NCBI GenBank assembly: GCA_027083715.1
Contig: JALWNR010000804.1
Location: forward strand, 1-9,231
Direction: 5' to 3'
Length of the DNA: 9,231 nucleotides
From: Bacteroidales bacterium
GTDB lineage: Bacteria > Bacteroidota > Bacteroidia > Bacteroidales > NBLH01
The notes below the pieces were generated by a model. That model saw nothing but the letters and a program-made list of their open reading frames with translations. It ran no database searches and was not told the origin of the DNA. Below are positions 1 to 6,675 of the stretch, piece by piece (positions within the stretch are counted from its first letter, which is position 1; every line of letters begins with the position of its first letter). The position numbers and the translations under genes were made by a program.

Positions 1-56
1 TGCGTTTATTGTTTTGTTTAACATGATAAGACTTAATAAAAGTAGAATATTTCTTT

Positions 57-64
57 TAAATTTG
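57..64 (+). promoter_or_regulatory. Possible promoter (-7 element only) of the DUF1573 gene
   Basis: The sequence TAAATTTG fits the Bacteroidota -7 consensus TAnnTTTG and lies 31 bases before the start codon of the DUF1573 gene, a reasonable distance. No TTTG or TTG stands at the expected 17-23 bases upstream; the nearest TTTG (13-16) is 40 bases away. In DNA this AT-rich such an octamer can occur by chance, so this is only a candidate. Confidence 0.35.
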
Positions 65-95
65 CTGAAAAATAATTTAATAAAAAGAGAACATT

Positions 96-1202
96 ATGAA
101 AAGAATAGGTTTACTGATGGTAATTGTTGCTTTGTTTATCTCTAATCAGCAACTTAGCGCACAGGCAAAAATTGAGTTTCAAGAAAATTCTTATGCATTT
201 GGTAAAATACAAGAAGATGGTGGTTTAGCCACTCATAAATTTACATTTAAAAATACCGGAGATCAGCCGGTAATTATTACCAATGTTGAGTCAAGTTGTG
301 GCTGTACAACTCCTCAGTGGACAAGAAAGCCTGTTAAGCCCGGAGAGTCTGGGTTTGTGAGTGCTCAATACGATCCGCGTAATCGCCCTGGTGCTTTTAA
401 TAAGCATATTTTAGTGTATAATACGGCAACAAAAGCACCTGTTAAATTGGTAGTTACAGGAGAGGTAATTCCTAAGGAAAAAACCTTATCGGATATTTAT
501 CGGTTTCAAATGGGTCCTTTACGTTTGAAAACAAACCATGTGGCATTTGCACGTATTTATAATACCGATGTGAAAAAGCAGACAATTGGGATAGTAAATG
601 ATTCAGACAAGGAAATTAAACTAAGTTTTGACTCTAAAAGGATACCTGCACATATTAAAACAGAAATAACACCTTCAGTATTAAAACCTAAGCAGGAGGG
701 AAAAATCACAATAACTTATGATGCTTCTAAGAAAAACAATTGGGATTATGTATATGACCGTTTAAATATTTTGGTAGATGGTCAGCCTCAGCCGAGAAAT
801 ACTTTAACTGTTAGTGCTACTATTGTTGAAGATTTTACAAAACTTAGTAAAGAAGAATTGGCTAATGCACCAACTATGGATTTTGAAAGCCGTGAATATA
901 ATTTTGGAGAAATTAAGCAAGGGGATGTGATAACTCATGTTTTTAAATTCAAAAATAACGGAAAAAGGGATTTGCTTATTCATAAAACCCGTTCAAGTTG
1001 TGGATGCACCACAGCAGAAGTTCCTAAGCTTATAAAACCCGGACAAACAGGTGAGATAAAAGTAATTTTTAATTCGGCACATAAATCCGGAAAGCAAAAT
1101 AAAACGGTAACCTTAATTACCAATATACCCGGAAAAGATAAAAATGGAAGAGATAAATATAAAGTAGTGCTTAGGATGCGTGGAGAAGTTATTGTTAAGT
1201 AA
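96..1202 (+). CDS. Exported DUF1573 domain protein with two CGCTT motifs
   Basis: A 368-residue protein with an N-terminal signal peptide: Lys2-Arg3, a hydrophobic stretch at about 5-16, and a likely signal peptidase I site after Ala22 or Ala24. There is no lipobox cysteine, so it is probably periplasmic. Two DUF1573 (Ig-like, ASPM/Hydin-related) domains are visible, at about 26-125 and 261-366. Each has the family signature SSCGCTT (Cys68/Cys70 and Cys302/Cys304), followed by a Pro-Gly turn and a beta-strand rich tail. The stretch at about 135-245 reads like a third, degenerate copy without cysteines. The molecular role of DUF1573 proteins is not established; they are common in Bacteroidota and a part in cell-envelope binding or structure is only a guess. 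No Shine-Dalgarno sequence precedes the start, as is usual in this phylum. The gene is monocistronic, judging from the terminator right after it. Confidence 0.9.
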   Translation: MKRIGLLMVIVALFISNQQLSAQAKIEFQENSYAFGKIQEDGGLATHKFTFKNTGDQPVIITNVESSCGCTTPQWTRKPVKPGESGFVSAQYDPRNRPGAFNKHILVYNTATKAPVKLVVTGEVIPKEKTLSDIYRFQMGPLRLKTNHVAFARIYNTDVKKQTIGIVNDSDKEIKLSFDSKRIPAHIKTEITPSVLKPKQEGKITITYDASKKNNWDYVYDRLNILVDGQPQPRNTLTVSATIVEDFTKLSKEELANAPTMDFESREYNFGEIKQGDVITHVFKFKNNGKRDLLIHKTRSSCGCTTAEVPKLIKPGQTGEIKVIFNSAHKSGKQNKTVTLITNIPGKDKNGRDKYKVVLRMRGEVIVK

Positions 1203-1241
1203 ATAAATTAGATTTGAAGATAGTTTAGGATTTAGGAGTAT

Positions 1242-1282
1242 AAAAAGACAATGATGCCTATTTGGCATATTGTCTTTTTTTT
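1242..1282 (+). terminator. Rho-independent terminator after the DUF1573 gene
   Basis: A 16-bp hairpin: left arm 1242-1258, right arm 1264-1279, a five-base loop (TATTT), and a single bulged G at 1253. The right arm runs into an eight-T tract (1275-1282). The A-tract on the left arm would let it act weakly on the other strand too. It begins 39 bases after the stop codon and separates the DUF1573 gene from the thioredoxin-like gene. Confidence 0.85.
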
Positions 1283-1291
1283 ATATTTTTG
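1261..1291 (+). promoter_or_regulatory. Bacteroidota-type promoter of the thioredoxin-like gene
   Basis: TTTG (1261-1264), a 19-base spacer and TATTTTTG (1284-1291) match the Bacteroidota sigma consensus TTTG-N17-23-TAnnTTTG. Transcription would start near 1295-1298, leaving a leader of about 36-39 bases before the ATG at 1334. The -33 element overlaps the loop and right arm of the upstream terminator, so the two signals share DNA. Confidence 0.65.
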
Positions 1292-1333
1292 CGACCGATT
1301 TATATACATGGTTAAATATTAAAATAGTTAGAT

Positions 1334-1687
1334 ATGACATTGCAGACTGATTTAAGACATATTGTTGATACTGAGGATTATAATAAATTCCTTGCAGAGA
1401 ATGAGAATGTTATGATTTGCTGTGGACGCATGGGACCCATGTGTGTGCCGGTGTATGCCGTTATGGAAGAATTGCAGGAAGGTGATGAATATGAGCATGT
1501 AGCTTTTGCCGATATGCTTTTTGATAATCCGCATGCTGCAGTAATTCGTAACTTGCCGGAGTGTAGCGGGTTTATGGGCTTGCCTTTTACTGTTTATTAC
1601 AAAAACGGAAAGGTAGTAAAAGCAACCAGCAGTATCCAAAATCGGGATCAAATTACAGAAATTTTGGATAGTGAATTTGGAAAATAA
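1334..1687 (+). CDS. Thioredoxin-fold protein with atypical C-x6-C active site
   Basis: A cytoplasmic protein of 117 residues with no signal peptide, about the length of a classical thioredoxin. The fold is suggested by a hydrophobic strand running into the redox motif, by Pro39 just after it, and by Gly82-Leu83-Pro84 followed by FTVYYKNGKVV, which matches the cis-proline and final beta-hairpin of thioredoxins. The active site is unusual: instead of WCGPC it reads CCGRMGPMC, with Cys29, Cys30 and Cys37, so the likely pair Cys30/Cys37 is spaced C-x6-C. A fourth cysteine, Cys77, lies seven residues before the cis-proline. The next gene, 68 bases on, is a thioredoxin-reductase-like flavoprotein, which suggests that this protein is its substrate. 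Expected role: thiol-disulfide exchange with unknown targets. Fold assignment is fairly firm; redox activity and partner are inference. Confidence 0.8.
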   Translation: MTLQTDLRHIVDTEDYNKFLAENENVMICCGRMGPMCVPVYAVMEELQEGDEYEHVAFADMLFDNPHAAVIRNLPECSGFMGLPFTVYYKNGKVVKATSSIQNRDQITEILDSEFGK

Positions 1688-1706
1688 ATTTAAAAAATGA
1701 ATATTT

Positions 1707-1742
1707 AAATGTCATTCTACCTTGTGTGGAATGGCATTTTTT
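1707..1742 (+). terminator. Hairpin with T-run between thioredoxin-like gene and reductase
   Basis: An 11-bp stem with one G-T wobble (1707-1717 paired with 1729-1739), an 11-base loop and a run of six T (1737-1742), starting 19 bases after the thioredoxin-like stop. It has the form of an intrinsic terminator of moderate strength, but no promoter motif is seen between it and the reductase start at 1756. It may therefore act as a partial terminator or as a 3'-end stabiliser that gives more thioredoxin than reductase mRNA. Confidence 0.55.
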
Positions 1743-1755
1743 AATATTTATCATT

Positions 1756-2679
1756 ATGGAAACAAATAATTTTGATGTTATAATTCTTGGCGGAGGACCT
1801 GCCGGATTAACAGCAGGAATTTATCTTGCCCGTGCAAAAACCAAAACCTTGATTCTGGACAGCGGAACCATTGGCGGACAAGTGGTTTTAACCCACGAAA
1901 TAGCTAATTACCCTGGTATTGAGAGCATTTCCGGTTATATGCTGGCTAAAACCATGCGTAAACAAGCCAAAACATTCGGATGCACCATTAAATCAAATAT
2001 AAAAATCACTTCTATGAATTTAAGTGGTGATGAAAAAAAAGTGGTGGTAAACGATAAGGACGAATATACCGCAAATGCAGTAATTATTGCTTCAGGAGGT
2101 AAATCCAGACCGCTAAATGTTCCGGGAGAAACTGAATTTGCCGGTAAAGGAATTTCTTATTGCGCCACTTGCGATGGAGATTTTTTTCAGGATAAGGAAA
2201 TAATTGTAGTAGGAGGCGGTAATTCGGCTTTGGAAGAAGCAGTTTCACTTACCCAATACGCTTCAAAAGTTACCATTGTTCACCAGTTTGATCATTTTCA
2301 GGCGTATCCTTGGGCAGTGGAAGAAGCTAAAAACAATCCGAAAATTAATTTCATTATGGAATCGGAAATTATTGAGTTTTTTGGAGATGAAAGTCTGCGC
2401 AGGGTTAAAATTGAGCATCAGCGAACGCATGAAATTACCGAAATGGATATCGATGGTGTATTTATTTTTATTGGATACATTCCGCAAACCGAATTTGTAA
2501 AAGAAATTGTAAAACTAAATGAGCGTGGTGAGATTTTAGTGGATGAAAATTTCCAAACTAATATAAAAGGTGTATTTGCAGCAGGTGATTGTTTGGCAAA
2601 ACGTTATCGCCAAATTACTACTGCAACAGCTGATGGCACCTTGGCTGCTTTGAATGCAATTGAATATATTAATTCTTGA
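1756..2679 (+). CDS. Thioredoxin-reductase-like FAD flavoprotein, non-NADPH type
   Basis: A 307-residue member of the low-molecular-weight thioredoxin reductase family, the usual length. Visible in order: the FAD Rossmann motif GGGPAGL (residues 12-18), the redox centre CATCDG (Cys136 and Cys139), the nucleotide-domain glycines GGGNSALEE (153-161), and the C-terminal FAD motif GVFAAGD (272-278) followed by YRQ. In NADPH-dependent enzymes the HRRxxFR motif binds the 2'-phosphate; here it reads HQFDHFQA (176-183), so all three arginines are gone. This argues against NADPH and for NADH or a different donor. The ATG at 1756 is chosen over an in-frame GTG at 1726, because that GTG sits inside a hairpin and adds a non-conserved hydrophobic decapeptide. 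The likely partner is the thioredoxin-like protein just upstream. The gene symbol trxB is withheld because cofactor and substrate may differ from the classical enzyme. Confidence 0.88.
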   Translation: METNNFDVIILGGGPAGLTAGIYLARAKTKTLILDSGTIGGQVVLTHEIANYPGIESISGYMLAKTMRKQAKTFGCTIKSNIKITSMNLSGDEKKVVVNDKDEYTANAVIIASGGKSRPLNVPGETEFAGKGISYCATCDGDFFQDKEIIVVGGGNSALEEAVSLTQYASKVTIVHQFDHFQAYPWAVEEAKNNPKINFIMESEIIEFFGDESLRRVKIEHQRTHEITEMDIDGVFIFIGYIPQTEFVKEIVKLNERGEILVDENFQTNIKGVFAAGDCLAKRYRQITTATADGTLAALNAIEYINS

Positions 2680-2697
2680 TTTCTCTTCTTTGATTAT

Positions 2698-2726
2698 AAA
2701 AAAAAGCCCGCTATGCGGGCTTTTTT
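2698..2726. terminator. Bidirectional terminator between convergent genes
   Basis: A perfect GC-rich stem, GCCCGC/GCGGGC, extended by A-T pairs to 12 bp (2700-2711 with 2715-2726) around a three-base TAT loop. It has six T after it on the plus strand and eight T on the minus strand. It can therefore end transcripts of the reductase gene (plus) and of the PFOR gene (minus), whose stops lie 18 bases before and 21 bases after it. Confidence 0.92.
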
Positions 2727-2747
2727 ATTGAACGTATATTTATGTGA

Positions 2748-5700
2748 TTAATATTCCATTTGAGCAAGACGTTTATAATAGTCATAACGCCATTTTGCAT
2801 TTTCCTCAGCAGTTTTAAACAATTCTTCTGCCTGATCAGGGAATGCTTTAAGCAATGAGGTATAACGAACCTCACTCATCAGAAATTCTCTGAACTTATT
2901 CCAATCCGGCTCTTTTGAATCCAGTGAGAACGGGTTTTTACCCTCTTCTCCAATCAATGGGTTATATCTATACAAACTCCAATATCCTGATTGAACGGCT
3001 TCTTTTTCCGCATCCATCATGGTGTTCATTCCTTTTCTTAAACCATGTGCAATACACGGAGAGTAAGCAATAATTAAGGATGGTCCCGGATAAGCTTCTG
3101 CTTCTTTAATCACTTTAAAAGCATGTCCCATATTGGCACCCATTGCAATTTGAGCAACATAAACATAACCATAGGTCATCGCCATTGCACCCAAATCTTT
3201 TTTACGGATTTTTTTACCCGATGCGGCAAATTTAGCAATAGCTCCTGTTGGTGTTGCTTTTGAAGACTGACCACCTGTGTTTGAATAAACCTCGGTATCA
3301 AGTACTAAAACATTAACATTTTCGCCTGATGCCAGTACATGATCCAAACCACCGTATCCAATATCATAAGCCCAACCGTCGCCACCAAATATCCAATGTG
3401 ATTTTTTGGTTAGATATTGTTTCAGAGCCAATACTTCTTTTGCAAAAGGTTTTTCACATTTTTCTAATAATGGAATTACAGCCTGACTTGCTTCTTTCGA
3501 TTTTTCGCCATCGTCTTTGGTATCAATCCAGTTTTGCATTGCAGCTTTCAATTCTTCCGGCACACCATTTGCCAATGCTTCTTTAAATTTACGCTCAATA
3601 CGCGCTCTTAATTTGTCAGAAGCTACTGCCATACCAAAACCAAATTCGGCATTGTCCTCAAATAACGAGTTTGCCCAGGCAGGTCCATGACCTTCTGAAT
3701 TGGTTGTATATGGAGTTGATGGTGCAGAACCTCCGTAAATTGAAGAACATCCCGTTGCATTAGCAATAGTCATGCGGTCACCAAACAATTGAGTAGTTAA
3801 TTTTACATAAGGTGTTTCACCACAACCGGCACATGCTCCTGAAAATTCAAATAGTGGTTGTGCAAACTGGCTGTTTTTGAAAGTTTTTTCTTTGGGAACC
3901 AATTTGTCTTTGTATCCGACATTTTCGTGAACCCAATCCCATTTTTCTACTTGATCCATGTGTTCTGTCAAAGGCTCCATAACTAAAGACTTCTCTTTTG
4001 AAGGACAAACCTCGGCACAAACAGCACAACCTGTACAATCTAAAACACTTACCTGAATGCGGAAACCATAACCTTTCAAGTCTTTTCCTACTGCAGGAAT
4101 GGTTTCAATTCCTTCGGGAGCTTTTTCTTTGTCATCGTCATCAAACAAGAACGGACGAATAACTCCGTGAGGACAAACATAGGCACACTGGTTACACTGA
4201 ATACAGTTATCTGCAATCCATTTCGGGATTTCAGTGGCTACACCACGTTTTTCAAAAGCAGCTGTTCCCGGAGGAAGTGAACCGTCTTCACGACCCACAA
4301 ATGCACTAACGGGAATTTCATCGCCATCCTGTGCATTAATTACATCAACAAAGTTTTTGATGAAATCAGGGCGGTCGCCATTTGTGTTTTCTTCCTTAAC
4401 TTCAATATCCTTCCATTCAGCAGGAATTGCCACTTCTGTAACATCACCACCGCGTTCAACAGCTTTGTAGTTCATGTTTACAACTTCATCCCCTTTTCTT
4501 GAGAATGATTTTACAATGGCTTTCTTCATTTCTTCAACGGCTTTTTCGTAAGGAATTACACCGGAAATTTTAAAGAAAGCTGACTGCATAATGGTATTGG
4601 TACGTGAACCCAAGCCTATTTCGTGTGCAATTTTTGTTGCATTGATGATGTACATCTTAATATCGTTCTCGGCAAGGAACTTTTTCATGTGGTCAGGAAG
4701 CTGATTTTTTGTTTCTTCAACATCCCAGATACTGTTCAACAAGAAAGTTCCTCCTTTTTTCATACCTTTAAGCATATCGTATTTTTTCAGATATGCAGGA
4801 ACGTGGCAAGCTACAAAGTCCGGCTGCGTTACCAGATAGGTTGAGCGAATCAATTGATCGCCAAAACGCAAGTGAGAAATTGTGATACCTCCTGATTTTT
4901 TAGAATCATAAGCAAAATAAGCCTGACAATATTTATCGGTAGAGTTACCAATAATTTTAATAGAGTTTTTATTTGCACCTACTGTACCATCAGAACCCAA
5001 ACCGTAGAATTTAGCTTCAAAAGTTCCTTCCGGTACTGTGCTGATTTCAGGCAACTGAGGTAATGATGTGAATGTTACATCATCAACAATACCAATAGTA
5101 AACTGATTTTTAGGCTCTTTTTGTTTCAGGTTGTTATAAACTGAAATAATTTGAGCCGGCGTAGTGTCTTTTGAACTTAATCCGTAACGTCCGCCAACAA
5201 TAATCGGAGCATTTTCTTTTTCATAATAAATATCACGGACATCCATATATAAAGGTTCGCCGTTTGCTCCCGGTTCTTTTGTTCTGTCTAAAACAGCAAT
5301 TCTTTTTACTGTTTTTGGCATTGCTTTAAAGAAATATTTCTCTGAGAACGGACGATACAGGTGAACGATTAATAAACCTACTTTTTCGCCTTTGTCATTC
5401 AGGTAATTAACCACCTCTTTAATGGTTTGAGTAACTGAGCCCATTGCAACAATTACATGCTCTGCATCATCAGCTCCAAAATAATTAAAAGGATGATAAG
5501 GACGACCTGTGATTTTGGTAATTTCCTGCATATATTCTTCTACCATATCCGGTATTCTCTCGTAGAACGGATTAGCAGCTTCACGAGCCTGGAAGTAAAT
5601 ATCAGGGTTTTGAGCTGTACCTCTGGTTACAGGATTTTCAGGATTTAATGCGCTTTCGCGGAATTTTTGTAAAGCATCCCAATCCAGCATGTTTTCCATA

Positions 5701-6275
5701 ACTTCCTGCTCCATAACTTCAACTTTCTGAATTTCGTGTGAAGTACGGAAACCATCGAAGAAATGTACAAAAGGAATGCGTGATTTAATTGCAACAAGGT
5801 GAGCAATACCTGCAATATCCATAATTTGCTGAACACTACCGGTTGCAAGAAATGCAAAACCTGTTTGGCGTGCACTCATTACATCCGAATGATCTCCAAA
5901 TATTGATAATGCTTGCGCAGCAAGACTTCGTGCACTAACATGGAATACACCAGGTAATAATTCACCGGAGATTTTATACATATTAGGTATCATTAAAAGC
6001 AAACCTTGTGAGGCAGTAAATGTACTTGTTAAAGCACCAGCTTGCAAAGAACCGTGAACCGCACCGGCAGCACCGGCTTCCGATTGCATTTCTTTTACAT
6101 CCACAGTTTCTCCAAAGATGTTCTTCCTGCCGTTGGCAGCCCATTCATCAACATTTTCTGCCATGTTTGATGAAGGTGTGATTGGGTAAATGGCTGCTAC
6201 CTCGCTGAACATATATGCGATATGCGAAGCTGCATAGTTCCCGTCACATGTAAGATACTTTTTAGTTTTGACCAT
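2748..6275 (-). CDS. nifJ: Pyruvate:ferredoxin (flavodoxin) oxidoreductase, single-chain
   Basis: A cytoplasmic enzyme of 1175 residues that converts pyruvate and CoA to acetyl-CoA and CO2, reducing ferredoxin or flavodoxin; the length is typical of the homodimeric PFOR family. The N-terminal domain has YPITPSS (30-36) and the presumed thiamine-activating Glu66. A middle domain and the EKR-type linker follow. The ferredoxin-like domain has two 4Fe-4S motifs: Cys691/694/697/701 and Cys747/750/753/757. The proximal cluster is served by Cys815 and Cys818 (CAGCGE), Cys843 and Cys1074. The thiamine diphosphate/Mg motif runs from GDG (965-967) to Asn999 in YSNTGGQ. All expected cluster and cofactor residues are present and the frame is unbroken, so the enzyme should be active. 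It is alone on its strand, ends at the bidirectional terminator, and has a long upstream region. The ATG start agrees with the family N-terminus. Confidence 0.97.
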   Translation of the reverse strand: MVKTKKYLTCDGNYAASHIAYMFSEVAAIYPITPSSNMAENVDEWAANGRKNIFGETVDVKEMQSEAGAAGAVHGSLQAGALTSTFTASQGLLLMIPNMYKISGELLPGVFHVSARSLAAQALSIFGDHSDVMSARQTGFAFLATGSVQQIMDIAGIAHLVAIKSRIPFVHFFDGFRTSHEIQKVEVMEQEVMENMLDWDALQKFRESALNPENPVTRGTAQNPDIYFQAREAANPFYERIPDMVEEYMQEITKITGRPYHPFNYFGADDAEHVIVAMGSVTQTIKEVVNYLNDKGEKVGLLIVHLYRPFSEKYFFKAMPKTVKRIAVLDRTKEPGANGEPLYMDVRDIYYEKENAPIIVGGRYGLSSKDTTPAQIISVYNNLKQKEPKNQFTIGIVDDVTFTSLPQLPEISTVPEGTFEAKFYGLGSDGTVGANKNSIKIIGNSTDKYCQAYFAYDSKKSGGITISHLRFGDQLIRSTYLVTQPDFVACHVPAYLKKYDMLKGMKKGGTFLLNSIWDVEETKNQLPDHMKKFLAENDIKMYIINATKIAHEIGLGSRTNTIMQSAFFKISGVIPYEKAVEEMKKAIVKSFSRKGDEVVNMNYKAVERGGDVTEVAIPAEWKDIEVKEENTNGDRPDFIKNFVDVINAQDGDEIPVSAFVGREDGSLPPGTAAFEKRGVATEIPKWIADNCIQCNQCAYVCPHGVIRPFLFDDDDKEKAPEGIETIPAVGKDLKGYGFRIQVSVLDCTGCAVCAEVCPSKEKSLVMEPLTEHMDQVEKWDWVHENVGYKDKLVPKEKTFKNSQFAQPLFEFSGACAGCGETPYVKLTTQLFGDRMTIANATGCSSIYGGSAPSTPYTTNSEGHGPAWANSLFEDNAEFGFGMAVASDKLRARIERKFKEALANGVPEELKAAMQNWIDTKDDGEKSKEASQAVIPLLEKCEKPFAKEVLALKQYLTKKSHWIFGGDGWAYDIGYGGLDHVLASGENVNVLVLDTEVYSNTGGQSSKATPTGAIAKFAASGKKIRKKDLGAMAMTYGYVYVAQIAMGANMGHAFKVIKEAEAYPGPSLIIAYSPCIAHGLRKGMNTMMDAEKEAVQSGYWSLYRYNPLIGEEGKNPFSLDSKEPDWNKFREFLMSEVRYTSLLKAFPDQAEELFKTAEENAKWRYDYYKRLAQMEY

Positions 6276-6320
6276 AATAAACTATTTTTTAATTTAATAT
6301 CTGTTACGTTAAATACCGGA

Positions 6321-6363
6321 TTTTCTATACGAACAATGAATTGTGAAAATTCATCATAGAAAA
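6321..6363 (-). promoter_or_regulatory. Structured hairpin in the likely nifJ 5' leader
   Basis: Two nested perfect stems: an outer 8-bp stem TTTTCTAT/ATAGAAAA (6321-6328 with 6356-6363) and an inner 7-bp stem ATGAATT/AATTCAT (6336-6342 with 6348-6354), with a five-base loop. An asymmetric internal loop (seven bases against one) separates them. If the promoter element at 6395-6402 is used, the hairpin lies in a nifJ leader of roughly 110 bases. It has no downstream T-run in the minus direction, so it is not a simple terminator. It matches no riboswitch class that I recognise. Confidence 0.45.
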
Positions 6364-6394
6364 GAGGTAATTTTTGAATTGTTTTAAAGAAATA

Positions 6395-6402
6395 CAAAAG
6401 TA
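6395..6402 (-). promoter_or_regulatory. Possible nifJ promoter (-7 element)
   Basis: On the minus strand the sequence reads TACTTTTG, matching TAnnTTTG. It is the only such match on this strand that I found in the 200 bases before nifJ. No TTTG or TTG lies at the expected -33 distance, so promoter strength would depend on an activator or the call is wrong. The predicted transcript start is near 6388. Confidence 0.4.
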
Positions 6403-6502
6403 AACTTTTTTTCAGTATTTTAAGAGCTAATTTTTATATTCTTCAACAAGTTTGTTGATTTTTTTGCAAATAAAATGTATAAATATTCATAAGGGCTGTA
6501 AA

Positions 6503-6533
6503 TTTGTAGGGATGTCTGTAAATAATAAGTTTG
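6503..6533 (+). promoter_or_regulatory. Orphan consensus promoter pointing into a gene-free region
   Basis: TTTG (6503-6506), a 19-base spacer and TAAGTTTG (6526-6533) match the Bacteroidota promoter consensus with the same spacing as the promoter at 1261-1291. Transcription would start near 6540 on the plus strand. All genes to the right are on the minus strand, so any product would be a non-coding RNA or an antisense transcript towards the methyltransferase 3' end. Confidence 0.45.
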
Positions 6534-6539
6534 GATTTT

Positions 6540-6675
6540 TTTAAAGAGCTATTCTGAGTTGCAATAAATCAGGCTTTCAGAAAAATATCCGCAGATTACT
6601 CAGATTAGCGCGGATAAGATTTTTGAAAAGATACCATATGTGATTTTGCACCTTTGGTATTTGTGTTATTTTTTT
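6540..6675 (+). ncRNA. Hypothetical small RNA of about 135 bases
   Basis: This is defined only by signals at its ends: the consensus promoter at 6503-6533 and a hairpin followed by a T-run. The hairpin pairs AGATACCA (6629-6636) with TGGTATTT (6655-6662), including one G-T wobble, and has an inner GTG/CAC stem (6640-6642 with 6649-6651). A run of seven T follows at 6669-6675, six bases after the stem, which is further than in a strong terminator. No known RNA family is recognised. The 3' half overlaps the left arm of the inverted-repeat element. Confidence 0.22.

Noticed and set aside
1308..1322. Four-codon upstream reading frame (MVKY) in the leader of the thioredoxin-like gene
   Set aside because: Too short to distinguish from chance, and no ribosome binding signal is visible.
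1726..1755. In-frame GTG start that would add ten residues to the reductase
   Set aside because: The GTG lies in the loop of a terminator-like hairpin and the added peptide is hydrophobic and precedes the normal family N-terminus; ATG at 1756 fits better.
4234..4470. Plus-strand reading frames opposite nifJ, such as this one
   Set aside because: They are antisense to a well-conserved coding region and show no family similarity.
6197..6397. Minus-strand reading frame of 66 codons overlapping the nifJ start
   Set aside because: It overlaps the nifJ coding region in another frame, has no recognisable motif, and reads like translated leader DNA.
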